From Demequina aurantiaca (GTDB taxonomy: Bacteria; Actinomycetota; Actinomycetes; Actinomycetales; Demequinaceae), in contig NZ_BBRF01000001.1 of NCBI RefSeq assembly GCF_000975135.1, positions 1,738,380-1,802,379 of the forward strand: DNA of 64,000 nt. Reading direction: 5' to 3'. The first letter of the stretch is position 1. Every line of letters starts with the position of its first letter. Below, in pieces: positions 25,589-34,086 of this stretch. Made by a program: the position numbers and the translations under genes. Below the pieces are notes generated by a model that worked only from the letters and a program-made list of their open reading frames with translations, was not told the origin of the DNA and searched no databases.

Positions 25589-27787
25589 TTACTTCGAGAC
25601 GGGCTTGCCTTTGATTGCCTGCTCGACCTCGGTCGCCACGAGGCGGGCGTCCGTCCCCAGCGACCTGTCGGCGTGATCTGTGCCGGTGGCGTCACCGGTA
25701 AAGCCGTAGCGTGCGTCTGACACTGCGCCGCATACCCGTGCCAACGCGGCCTGTGCGTCGTCGCTCAGGCGAGTGCGTAGTGGTCGCAGACCCTCGTCAA
25801 TGTGTGTGGGTGCCTCGAGAGGTGTGAGCGTGTCCGGCCAGCCGATGCGCGGAGCGAGTCGGTCGGAGAGGATGCGCCAGGCGCGCTCGGGCTCTGTCAG
25901 GGCATGAACGGGGCGCACCCTGTGGCGCCACCACAAGGCGGCGGCCACGGCGAGAGCTACGACGATCAGGCCGGCCACCGCCCACCAGCTGGTCACCGGA
26001 GCGGCGGTGGTGTCGACGCTACTGCCGGGGTCAACGCCCAGATCAGGGTTGGAGATATCGCCGGGATTCTCCGGCGCGCGTCCCTCGGGGAGGTTAATGA
26101 CGGGCTCGTTGATGCCTTGCGTGGGGTCCGCGTAGATGGGCGGCGTGCCGGTCTGAATCGCAGGAGTCGGTTCGAAGCGCACCCATCCCTGATCCGCGAA
26201 GTAGAGCTCAGGCCAAGCGTGTGCATCTGAACCACGGACCACATACGTCTCATCCTCCGTGACGGTGCCACCGAGGAAGCCAACTGCCAGCCGGGCTGGG
26301 ATGCCGAGTGAGCGCGCGAGGACCACCATCGTCGTGGCGAACTGGACACAGTATCCAGACCGTGCGTCCAAGAACTCCGACACCGAATCGTCGCCAGTGG
26401 GACTCACCGTGGTGTCGTAGGTGAAGTCGAGCGGACTGCGTAGATACTGCTGGAGCGCGAGTGCCTGCGCATAGCGCGTGTCCGCCCGGTCAGTCACGTT
26501 CTGAGCCACAGTGTGCACGCGGTCGAGATCGATGTCCGGTGCCACCTCGAGGTAGCGGGGGTCGAGACCCTCGTCTGCCCCCTCGTCGATCTGTCCCTGT
26601 TCCTCGATCAGTGAATCCTTGTCGTGGTAGTCCAGGTCGGTCACCACTGAGTAGGTCAGTCCGTTGGTGGTCTTGTCGGAGCTGGTGACCTCGTCACGCG
26701 AGGGTACGTACGACCACCCGGGGCCCACGTCCACCGTGCGTGGAGCGGTGGGCAGCGGCAGGTTGCTTTCGGAAAGTGAGCGGACCTGAATGTCGAGACG
26801 TTCACGATTGCGGCCAGACCAGTCGTCCACCGCTGTGGGCCACAACACGCCGTCGGTCGCCGGCACTGACTCGTCAATCGGCTCGTCGCGCTCCCACGAA
26901 TTGCCGTCGAAGTCGGTCAGCGTGTAGAGGCGAAGCGCCTCGGGGCGCGAGCCCGAGGTCGCGTAGACCATGACGGCGGTTCCTGACTTCGTGGTGAGCG
27001 AGCTGCGCAGGTCGAGCGCCAGGTTGAGGCGTGTGGTGCCATCGAGGCCACCCGGTGCCTCGAATCGAGGGATCATGCCCCACCCGGGGGCCCCAACGCC
27101 CAGGGGGGCGACGAGCGCAGCAATCGCCACCACCGCGCCAGCGGTCACCGCTGCACCGGTGAGAGTGTTGGGTCGACCTCGCCCCGTGGGGGCACGGGTC
27201 AGCACCATTGCTGCCACCCAACAGCCAATGGCAGCCACGAGCAGGGTGATGGAAACCTGGTGCTGCAGTATCGCGGCCGGGAGCCACGCGAGGAGGAGCA
27301 GAATGCCGGCGGTCGCGGTGAGGCCCCACGAGACTGTGAGATATTCGCTGACCAGGAACAGCGCGAGCACCGAGCCAGCAATGATCGCCGCGAACCCTGG
27401 TGTCGCGGTGACGGGAATGGTCGACACCTCGGCGTGATGTATTCCCTGGCCGAGGGCGGCCCCGAGGTCTCGCAACGCGCCAATGGTGGGGAACGTGTGA
27501 TGTGACCCATCCTCACGGGCCGCGAAGTCCCAGATCATGAACATGAACGCGGCGACCGCGCCGATGGCAGTCGGAACCCACCTGGACGCCGTCCGAGTCC
27601 GCGCGAATGCCACCACGGCGGCAACCGCCAGGACGGTCACCACTACGGTGCGCAACCACGTGTCGTAGTGGATCATGACGGAGAGTCCGCCCAGCCCGAG
27701 CAGGGCAGCGACGGCGATCAGAATAGTGACGAGCCATGAGGGTCGGTTAGCGCGTGACGCGCGTGAGTTTTTAGGGCGGCGACTCAT
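25589..27787 (-). CDS. TgpA-like membrane transglutaminase-domain protein (DUF3488/transglutaminase/DUF4129)
   Basis: This large membrane protein (732 aa) has about six N-terminal helices (residues 18-240) in the DUF3488/TgpA region. An extracytoplasmic transglutaminase-like domain follows, with catalytic Cys in RSGYCVQFA and His in GSDAHAWPELYF. Another membrane helix near 610-630 and a cytoplasmic tail (PERAWRILSDRL) complete it. Such proteins may cross-link or cleave cell-surface proteins. Its ATG overlaps the DUF58 stop (ATGA), and it is the last gene of a three-gene operon with moxR. Confidence 0.9.
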   Translation of the reverse strand: MSRRPKNSRASRANRPSWLVTILIAVAALLGLGGLSVMIHYDTWLRTVVVTVLAVAAVVAFARTRTASRWVPTAIGAVAAFMFMIWDFAAREDGSHHTFPTIGALRDLGAALGQGIHHAEVSTIPVTATPGFAAIIAGSVLALFLVSEYLTVSWGLTATAGILLLLAWLPAAILQHQVSITLLVAAIGCWVAAMVLTRAPTGRGRPNTLTGAAVTAGAVVAIAALVAPLGVGAPGWGMIPRFEAPGGLDGTTRLNLALDLRSSLTTKSGTAVMVYATSGSRPEALRLYTLTDFDGNSWERDEPIDESVPATDGVLWPTAVDDWSGRNRERLDIQVRSLSESNLPLPTAPRTVDVGPGWSYVPSRDEVTSSDKTTNGLTYSVVTDLDYHDKDSLIEEQGQIDEGADEGLDPRYLEVAPDIDLDRVHTVAQNVTDRADTRYAQALALQQYLRSPLDFTYDTTVSPTGDDSVSEFLDARSGYCVQFATTMVVLARSLGIPARLAVGFLGGTVTEDETYVVRGSDAHAWPELYFADQGWVRFEPTPAIQTGTPPIYADPTQGINEPVINLPEGRAPENPGDISNPDLGVDPGSSVDTTAAPVTSWWAVAGLIVVALAVAAALWWRHRVRPVHALTEPERAWRILSDRLAPRIGWPDTLTPLEAPTHIDEGLRPLRTRLSDDAQAALARVCGAVSDARYGFTGDATGTDHADRSLGTDARLVATEVEQAIKGKPVSK

Positions 27788-29073
27788 TGCGACCCTCCGG
27801 CAACAAGTTCAGTCCACACGGAGGCCAAGTCGTCTCGCACCGACGCCGTGACCACCTTCCAGCCGGATCTGTTGAGCGTTGCGGCGGTATTCTCGGCACG
27901 CTCGTCGTGGCGAGGGCCGTCGCCGTTGCGCACGATTGCCCACGCGCGGCCGGACTCGCCCAGCGGTACCAGCGATGCGAGGATGTCGTCCGCGAGCGGA
28001 TCGCACACGGCGATGACGACTTCTCCCTGGGTTGCCTCGTGGGTCGCAATCCGGACCGCGGCACGGGTGTGGTCGAGTGCGTTCTCGCGACTAAGCGGCA
28101 CCTCAAGGTCGAGTGTCGCATTGAGAATTCGAGAGCGGGCGCTGTCGTGATTGTGGGCATCGTTGACCTCGCCTACCTCCGGGGGAGCATTGGAGCCGAT
28201 GAGGCGCACAGGGTGACCAGACGCGAGCACGGAAACCGCGACCGATGCCGCGGCACTGATGCTCCACTCGGCGGCAACCGGGTTGACGGGCAGGTCCAGC
28301 AACACAGTGGCGGGCCTGACGCCGGCTCGCTCGTCAGCACGCACCACCATGGTTCCGCGCCGTGCGGTGCTCTTCCAGTGCACCCGGCGAAGGTCGTCGC
28401 CGTCCCGATAGTCCCGTAGGGATGAGTCGTCGGCGGAAGGCATACGTGCCCCCAGCACCACTTGATCGGCCTGACCCATCAACGCGCCGGTCGCCGCCGT
28501 GAGGTCGATGATGCGCGGCCAGACGGGTACGTGTTCGACGCTGCCGGCGGCGACGTCCGCCCACATCATGCCGAGCGGTTCGGAAACTTTAACGAGCGCG
28601 GGTCCGAGCGGCCACCGGCCACGGAGGGAGGGATGCACCTGATAGTCGAGGCGTAGCTCCTCGGCGGAGCGGCCGACCGTGGCCTTGGTGGAGAGCCCCC
28701 CGGTGAGCTCCGCCGCTGCCTGCTCGCGTACGTCGAGGGCGGACGCTAGGGCGTTGCTTATGCCGAGTCGTTGGCGGTGCCGCGCGGTACGGATGCTGAC
28801 GTTGACGGTTCCGCTACCGCCGGCAGACAACGGATGGGGGACAACGGTCCGCCACGCATCGGGGAATCTCCGGCGGAACATTGCCACGGAGGCGAGCAGC
28901 CATGTTGCTGCGATGAGCACCGTGGCGGCCATCGACACGCCGATCCAGACGAGTACGGGGCTCGCGAGGCCGATGCCGAGGATCACGATCACGACGCCGG
29001 ATGCTCCCATGCCGATGCCCCGGGGGGTCATCACGGTGATGGTCCCCAGGTCGCGAGAGCGGCGTCGCTTCAT
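27784..29073 (-). CDS. DUF58 domain protein (vWA-like, MoxR partner)
   Basis: The protein (429 aa) has two N-terminal membrane helices (residues 20-65) and a DUF58 region with DGDDLRRVHWKSTARRGTMVVRADE, the family signature, followed by a von Willebrand A-like fold. DUF58 proteins pair with MoxR AAA+ ATPases that remodel or activate client complexes. It overlaps both neighbours by four bases, so all three gene products are translationally coupled. Confidence 0.9.
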   Translation of the reverse strand: MKRRRSRDLGTITVMTPRGIGMGASGVVIVILGIGLASPVLVWIGVSMAATVLIAATWLLASVAMFRRRFPDAWRTVVPHPLSAGGSGTVNVSIRTARHRQRLGISNALASALDVREQAAAELTGGLSTKATVGRSAEELRLDYQVHPSLRGRWPLGPALVKVSEPLGMMWADVAAGSVEHVPVWPRIIDLTAATGALMGQADQVVLGARMPSADDSSLRDYRDGDDLRRVHWKSTARRGTMVVRADERAGVRPATVLLDLPVNPVAAEWSISAAASVAVSVLASGHPVRLIGSNAPPEVGEVNDAHNHDSARSRILNATLDLEVPLSRENALDHTRAAVRIATHEATQGEVVIAVCDPLADDILASLVPLGESGRAWAIVRNGDGPRHDERAENTAATLNRSGWKVVTASVRDDLASVWTELVAGGSQ

Positions 29074-30101
29074 TGTGCTGGCGCGGCCTGGGTGCGGGTG
29101 AACGCCCTCTCACGGTGCGGAGCCACGTCGCGGGCTTCGGAGGGGACGGCGGTACGTGCGAGGATCTCGCGGATGACCTGGTCGGACGTGCGCCCGGCGA
29201 GGCGCGCCTCGGTCGACGAGATCAGACGGTGGGCAAAGACCGGCACCGCGAGCGCTTTGATGTCATCCGGCAAGACGTGGTTGCGGGCCGCCATCGCTGC
29301 GCGTGACTTCGCGGCGGCGAGGAGCTGAAGGGCCGCTCGCGGCGACGCGCCCAGGCGGAGAGCGCCGTCCGTGCGAGTCGCCGTGGCCAGGTCGACGATG
29401 TACTGCTTGATGGCTGGCGCCGTGTACACCCGCCGCGCGATGTCGACCAAGCGCGCAATCGTCTCGGTGTCTGCGACCGGAGTGACAAGGCTGAGGGGGT
29501 CGACGCCGTCGTGGGACTCGAGCATCGACATCTCGTCCTGAGGTGAGGGGTAACCAACCGAGACCTGCGCCATGAAGCGATCGCGCTGTGCTTCGGGGAG
29601 GGGGTACGTGCCTTCCATCTCGATGGGGTTCTGCGTCGCCACCACCAGGAAAGGACGGGGAAGGGGGCGCGTGGTGCCATCGGACGTCACGGACCGCTCG
29701 GCCATCGCCTCGAGTAGTGCGGACTGAGTCTTGGGCGACGCGCGGTTGATCTCGTCCGCGATGACGACGTTCGCGAAGACGGGGCCGGGGCGGAACTCAA
29801 ACGACGCATCGGCCGCACGGAAAATGCTCACACCGGTGACGTCGGATGGCAGTAGGTCCGGCGTGAACTGCAAGCGTCCGAGCGAGCAGTCGATGCTCGC
29901 GGCAAGTGCTCGGGCCAGCGTGGTCTTTCCCACGCCGGGGACGTCTTCCATGAGGAGGTGGCCCTCGGCGAGCATCGTCGCGAGGGTGGCAGTAACTGCC
30001 GTGTCCATGCCGGAGAGCACGGTGGAAATCGACTCCCGGATCTGCGAGGTGACGTCCGCAACCTCGGTCAGTTCCGCCTCAGTGGGCAGCGGCTGTGACA
30101 T
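29070..30101 (-). CDS. MoxR-family AAA+ ATPase
   Basis: This chaperone-like ATPase (343 aa) is of the MoxR group. Walker A is GVPGVGKTTLARALA, Walker B is VIADEINRASPKTQ, and sensor 1 is VVATQNPIEMEGTYPLPEAQ. The ATG at 30101 follows AAAGGAG, which rules out the longer open frame to 30146. It heads the leftward operon moxR-DUF58-transglutaminase and is divergent from mraZ across 197 bases. A minus-strand TAGGCT at 30132-30127 is a likely -10. Confidence 0.93.
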   Translation of the reverse strand: MSQPLPTEAELTEVADVTSQIRESISTVLSGMDTAVTATLATMLAEGHLLMEDVPGVGKTTLARALAASIDCSLGRLQFTPDLLPSDVTGVSIFRAADASFEFRPGPVFANVVIADEINRASPKTQSALLEAMAERSVTSDGTTRPLPRPFLVVATQNPIEMEGTYPLPEAQRDRFMAQVSVGYPSPQDEMSMLESHDGVDPLSLVTPVADTETIARLVDIARRVYTAPAIKQYIVDLATATRTDGALRLGASPRAALQLLAAAKSRAAMAARNHVLPDDIKALAVPVFAHRLISSTEARLAGRTSDQVIREILARTAVPSEARDVAPHRERAFTRTQAAPAQ

Positions 30102-30126
30102 GTGCGCTCCTTTACGTAACCCCACG

Positions 30127-30132
30127 AGCCTA
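30127..30132 (-). promoter_or_regulatory. probable -10 element of the moxR operon
   Basis: TAGGCT on the minus strand lies 25 bases before the moxR ATG, leaving a short leader that contains AAAGGAG. No good -35 element was found at 16-18 bases. Confidence 0.45.
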
Positions 30133-30234
30133 TGCGATACGCGCAAGTGACAATGTCACTCCACTTAATTAACTGCTGAGTTACCTGGATATATGCCTGG
30201 GATTGGTCGTCAACTCTCTCGAATCCCCCCAAAT

Positions 30235-30260
30235 GTGGAGAGAAGTGGAGTAATGTGGGG
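30235..30260 (+). promoter_or_regulatory. MraZ operator: three 10-bp-phased GTGG(A/G)G repeats
   Basis: GTGGAG at 30235, GTGGAG at 30245 and GTGGGG at 30255 are exactly one helical turn apart. This matches the known MraZ binding architecture (TGGGN repeats separated by five bases). It ends 38 bases before the mraZ start, in the expected autoregulatory position for the whole dcw cluster. Confidence 0.82.
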
Positions 30261-30298
30261 ACAACTGGCGAGTCGTGGCGTTGGGGAGGTGATTGGAC

Positions 30299-30766
30299 GT
30301 GTCGGAGACAACCGCACATGGGTTGGGCCCTACCGGGGTCTTCCTCGGCACGTTCACGCCCAAATTGGACGACAAGGGCCGCCTGATCCTGCCGGCCAAG
30401 TTCCGTGGCCGCCTCGCTTCGGGGCTCGTGGCAACGCGCGGACTCGATCGCTGTATTTTCCTGTTCCCGCTTGACGAGTTCGCGAGCATCCACGACCGCC
30501 TGCGCAAGGCGCCGCTCGAGAACAAGAATGCGCGTGACTACCTGCGCAACTTCCTGGGCTACGCCTCCGACGACATCCCCGACAAGCAGGGGCGCATCTT
30601 GCTGTCGCAGCCGCTGCGAAAGTACGCGGGCATCGACCGTGAGGTCGCAGTCGTGGGCCTGGGCTCACGCGTGGAGATCTGGGACATCGACGCCTGGAAC
30701 GAGTACCTCGAGCGCGGCGAGGACGAATATGCCGCCACTGCAGCAGAAGTTTTTGACGACATGTAA
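30299..30766 (+). CDS. mraZ: transcriptional regulator MraZ
   Basis: MraZ (155 aa) is the first gene product of the dcw cluster and binds repeats upstream of its own gene as a ring-shaped oligomer. Both AbrB-like half domains are present: FLGTFTPKLDDKGRLILPAK at about residues 16-35 and DDIPDKQGRILLSQPLRKYA near 90-110. The GTG at 30299 is chosen because GGGGAGG lies nine bases upstream; a TTG six bases earlier is too close to that site. The start adds about 14 residues before the usual MFLG. Confidence 0.95.
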   Translation: MSETTAHGLGPTGVFLGTFTPKLDDKGRLILPAKFRGRLASGLVATRGLDRCIFLFPLDEFASIHDRLRKAPLENKNARDYLRNFLGYASDDIPDKQGRILLSQPLRKYAGIDREVAVVGLGSRVEIWDIDAWNEYLERGEDEYAATAAEVFDDM

Positions 30767-30769
30767 CAC

Positions 30770-30853
30770 CGACATGCCCCGTGGCCTCCTCCCGCGCCGC
30801 TCTGACGGACTTCCCCCCGACAGAGAGCCGGAGGGAGACCTCGGGACATGTCG
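30770..30853 (+). repeat. imperfect inverted repeat spanning the mraZ-rsmH gap
   Basis: CGACATGCCCCG (30770-30781) is complementary to CGGGACATGTCG (30842-30853) except at one position, with a 60-base loop. It may form a long-range stem in the leader before rsmH. No regulator is known to bind it. Confidence 0.35.
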
Positions 30854-30889
30854 CCCATGTACACCAACACGAACCAGCAAGGAGGGGCA

Positions 30890-31876
30890 ATGACACACAG
30901 CGCAGCTTCCCGGCACCAGCCGGTCATGCTAAAGCGCTGCGTCGATCTCCTTGCCCCAGCGCTGGAGGCGCCCGGCTCGATTGCGATCGACGGCACCCTG
31001 GGCATGGGCGGCCACACCGAGGCACTGTTGACACGCTGTCCCCACGTGACCGTCGTGGGTATTGACCGTGACACCGATGCGATCGCGCTCGCGAGCGAGC
31101 GTCTCGCGCCCTTTGGCGACCGCTTTGTGGCCCACCACGCGGAGTACGACGATATTGCGGGTGCCCTCTCGCTCGTGGGAGCGACCACCGCCAACGGAAT
31201 TCTACTCGACCTGGGCGTCAGTTCGCTGCAGATCGACGAGGCCGATCGCGGATTTTCCTACGCGCAGGATGCTCCGCTGGACATGCGCATGAATCGCGAC
31301 GATGAGGTGACGGCCGCCGATCTTCTTGCCGATCTTCCTGAGCGAGACCTGGCCCGCATTTTCCGCGAGTACGGCGAGGAGCGTTTCGCTCCACGTATTG
31401 CCCGGGCCATCGTGCGCCGGCGCGAGACCGAGCCGGTGACGCGCAGCGCTGACCTGGTCGAACTGGTCCGCGTCGCGATTCCGGCCGCGGCGCGCGCGAA
31501 GGGCGGCAATCCGGCCAAGCGCACGTTCCAGGCGTTGCGCATTGCCGTCAACCGCGAGCTTGAGGTATTGGAGCGAACCATTCCCACGGCAATCGAGGCC
31601 ACCCCGGTCGATGGCCGCATTGTGGTGATGTCCTATCACTCCCTCGAGGACCGGATTGTGAAACAGGCCTTCGCCGCAGGCGTCGTGTCCTCCGCGCCCC
31701 CCGGGATGCCCGTCATTCCCGACGAGGACCAGCCGTACCTGAAGGCCCTCACTCGTGGCGCGGAGATGGCCACCGAGGCAGAGGCCGAAGACAACCCTCG
31801 CTCCAAGCCCGTGAGGCTGAGGGCCGCGCAACGTACCCGTCTCACCCCCATCGAGCGACTGAGGAGAACAGCATGA
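30890..31876 (+). CDS. rsmH: 16S rRNA (cytosine1402-N4)-methyltransferase
   Basis: RsmH (328 aa) methylates C1402 in the ribosomal P-site. HQPVMLKRCVDLL opens the domain. The SAM-binding DGTLGMGGHTEALL, GIDRDTDAI, LLDLGVSSLQID, FSYAQDAPLDMRM and SYHSLEDRIVK are all intact. The frame opens at an ATG at 30848, but the ATG at 30890 has AAGGAGGGG immediately upstream and gives the normal N-terminus. It overlaps ftsL by four bases. Confidence 0.97.
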   Translation: MTHSAASRHQPVMLKRCVDLLAPALEAPGSIAIDGTLGMGGHTEALLTRCPHVTVVGIDRDTDAIALASERLAPFGDRFVAHHAEYDDIAGALSLVGATTANGILLDLGVSSLQIDEADRGFSYAQDAPLDMRMNRDDEVTAADLLADLPERDLARIFREYGEERFAPRIARAIVRRRETEPVTRSADLVELVRVAIPAAARAKGGNPAKRTFQALRIAVNRELEVLERTIPTAIEATPVDGRIVVMSYHSLEDRIVKQAFAAGVVSSAPPGMPVIPDEDQPYLKALTRGAEMATEAEAEDNPRSKPVRLRAAQRTRLTPIERLRRTA

Positions 31877-32286
31877 GTGCAGCACCGTTGCGACAGCAGC
31901 GTTCCTCGGCGCGCGCGGGGGCGCCCCAGGCAAGCCCGAGGCAAGCCGCACGCCGCCGCGAGCACTTGCGTGCCGTCGCTGCTCCCGAGCAGGTGCGATC
32001 GATGGTGCCGTTCGCCTGGTTGTGCGTCTCGATCGTGCTTGGGTCCATGGTGGCGGTGCTGATTCTCAACACCACGATGGCGAGTGGCGCTTACGAGCGC
32101 CGCGACCTCAAGATCGAGATCGCGAGCCTGCACCAGGAGCGTGCTTCGCTCGTCACGCAACTCGAATCGAACTCTTCGCCGCAATTCTTAGCGAATGAGG
32201 CTGCCGACATGGGTATGGTTCCCGCAGAGACATTGGGATTTGTCTCTCTCAAGGATGCGGTTGTACTCGAGTCGGAGGGGCAGTAG
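31873..32286 (+). CDS. ftsL: FtsL-like cell division protein
   Basis: This small bitopic protein (137 aa) has a basic N-terminal cytoplasmic region, one membrane helix at about residues 45-66 (WLCVSIVLGSMVAVLIL) and an extracytoplasmic coiled coil (RRDLKIEIASLHQERASLV). Topology and the slot between rsmH and ftsI identify FtsL, which links FtsQ and FtsB-like partners to FtsW/FtsI. Sequence alone would be weak, as the family diverges fast. Confidence 0.85.
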   Translation: MSAAPLRQQRSSARAGAPQASPRQAARRREHLRAVAAPEQVRSMVPFAWLCVSIVLGSMVAVLILNTTMASGAYERRDLKIEIASLHQERASLVTQLESNSSPQFLANEAADMGMVPAETLGFVSLKDAVVLESEGQ

Positions 32287-32290
32287 ATCG

Positions 32291-34084
32291 ATGGCATCGG
32301 CTCAGCGCTCCGTCGCACCGACCGTAGGCAAGCCCGTCAAACGCCAGCGCATCCTCGCGGTGCTGCTTCTGGCGTTGCTGGTGGTATTCGCCGGTCGACT
32401 CGTGCTCGTGCAGGGAGTCCAGGCCGCTGAACTCTCCGAGGAGGCGCTGGCCTCGCGGCTCGTCACTACCGAGGTCGACTCCGAGCGAGCAGACATCGTC
32501 GACCGCAACGGTGTGGTCCTGGCAACCTCGGTCAAGCGGTACAACGTTGGCGTCAACCAGAAGCTCATTGCCCAGTTCAAGCGCACCGAGAATCAGCAGG
32601 TAGTTGCCGAGGGGCCGCTCGACGCCGCCAAGATTCTGGCTCCCATCTTGGGGCTCAAGGAATCTGAGCTCGCCGCTCAGATGGTCGGCGACAGCACTTT
32701 CAAGTACATCGCCAAAGACATCACCCCCGAGACCTGGGAACTGATCCAGGACGAGAACATTTACGGCATCGAGCCTGAACCCACCTCGGAGCGCATCTAT
32801 CCGAACGGCGACATCGCCGGCAACGTGGTGGGCTTTGTCGCAGGTAGCGCCGACGGCCCAGGCGAACGCGGCGCGGCAGGCACGGAACTCGAGTACGAGG
32901 ACGAACTGCTCGGCAAGCCAGGATCCATCACGTACGAGAAGGGTGGCGGAGGCACCATCATCCCGACCGGCACGCACGAGGAGACTCCAGCGGTCCCCGG
33001 CTCGACTGTGGTGCTGACGCTCGACCGTGACATCCAGTGGCAGACGCAGAAGCTCGTCGAGGCCGCAGTCAAGAAGACCGGTACCGAGCGTGCGATGGTC
33101 ACCGTCGAGGACGTCCAGACGGGGGAGATTCTGGCCCTGGTCGACTCCGGCTCAGTGGATCCGAACGACCCCGGCGCGACCAAGGCGGATGCCCGTGGTG
33201 CCCGCACCGTGTCGACAGTCTTCGAGCCGGGCTCGACCGGCAAGGTGATCACCATGGCTGCGGCGCTCGAGGAAGGTGTCGCCACGCCCTTGTCGGAGTA
33301 CAAGGCGCCCTACAAGTACACGACACCCAACAACCAGACGTTCCACGACTCACACGACTCCGGTACTCAGAAGCTCACGCTCGCGGGAGTGCTGGTGCAC
33401 TCGTCCAACACGGGCACCGTGCAGATCGGTGAAAAGCTCTCTCAGGAAACCCGTTACAAGTACTTGACGGCATTCGGGTTTGGAGAGCCCACCAATGTGG
33501 GTCTACCCGACGAGTCCGGCGGAATCCTGCACCCCTGGGAGGAGTGGGACGGTCGTACCAAGTACGCGGTGCTCTATGGCCAGGGAGTCTCGGTGACCGC
33601 ACTGCAGACCGCACAGGTGTACCAGACGGTGGCGAACGGAGGCGTGCGCCTGCAGCCCACCATCGTCAAGGGTCTCCAGCACCCGGACGGAACGTTTACG
33701 CCGCGCGAATTGGACGAGCCCACGCGGGTGGTGTCGGAGAAGACGGCGTCGGAGCTCATGCTGATGCTCGAGGACGTGACTGAGGACGGCACCGGCAAGA
33801 ACGCTCAGATCGAGGGCTACCGAGTAGCCGGCAAGACGGGTACGGCGCAGGCCGCCGATGCCAGCGGCAAGCTCACCAAGATCATCGCCTCGTTTGTGGG
33901 CGTCGCCCCCGCGGACAACCCGCGTATCGTCGTGTCGGTCATCATGTACGAGCCCAAGACTTCGATCTATGGTGGTGAGGTCGCAGCACCGCTGTTTAAA
34001 GATGTCTCCACCTTCGCACTGCAGGCGCTGCGTGTGCCGCCATCCGGCACGCCCGCCAAGCTGTACCCGACCACCTGGGAGTAA
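32291..34084 (+). CDS. ftsI: septal peptidoglycan transpeptidase FtsI (PBP class B)
   Basis: FtsI (597 aa) cross-links septal peptidoglycan with FtsW. One N-terminal membrane helix (residues 20-40) precedes the PBP dimerisation domain (RADIVDRNGVVLATS). The transpeptidase domain has the SxxK serine in EPGSTGK, SSN in VHSSNTG and KTGTAQ. The ATG at 32291 is four bases after ftsL. No PASTA domains are present. Confidence 0.96.
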   Translation: MASAQRSVAPTVGKPVKRQRILAVLLLALLVVFAGRLVLVQGVQAAELSEEALASRLVTTEVDSERADIVDRNGVVLATSVKRYNVGVNQKLIAQFKRTENQQVVAEGPLDAAKILAPILGLKESELAAQMVGDSTFKYIAKDITPETWELIQDENIYGIEPEPTSERIYPNGDIAGNVVGFVAGSADGPGERGAAGTELEYEDELLGKPGSITYEKGGGGTIIPTGTHEETPAVPGSTVVLTLDRDIQWQTQKLVEAAVKKTGTERAMVTVEDVQTGEILALVDSGSVDPNDPGATKADARGARTVSTVFEPGSTGKVITMAAALEEGVATPLSEYKAPYKYTTPNNQTFHDSHDSGTQKLTLAGVLVHSSNTGTVQIGEKLSQETRYKYLTAFGFGEPTNVGLPDESGGILHPWEEWDGRTKYAVLYGQGVSVTALQTAQVYQTVANGGVRLQPTIVKGLQHPDGTFTPRELDEPTRVVSEKTASELMLMLEDVTEDGTGKNAQIEGYRVAGKTGTAQAADASGKLTKIIASFVGVAPADNPRIVVSVIMYEPKTSIYGGEVAAPLFKDVSTFALQALRVPPSGTPAKLYPTTWE

Positions 34085-34086
34085 TT

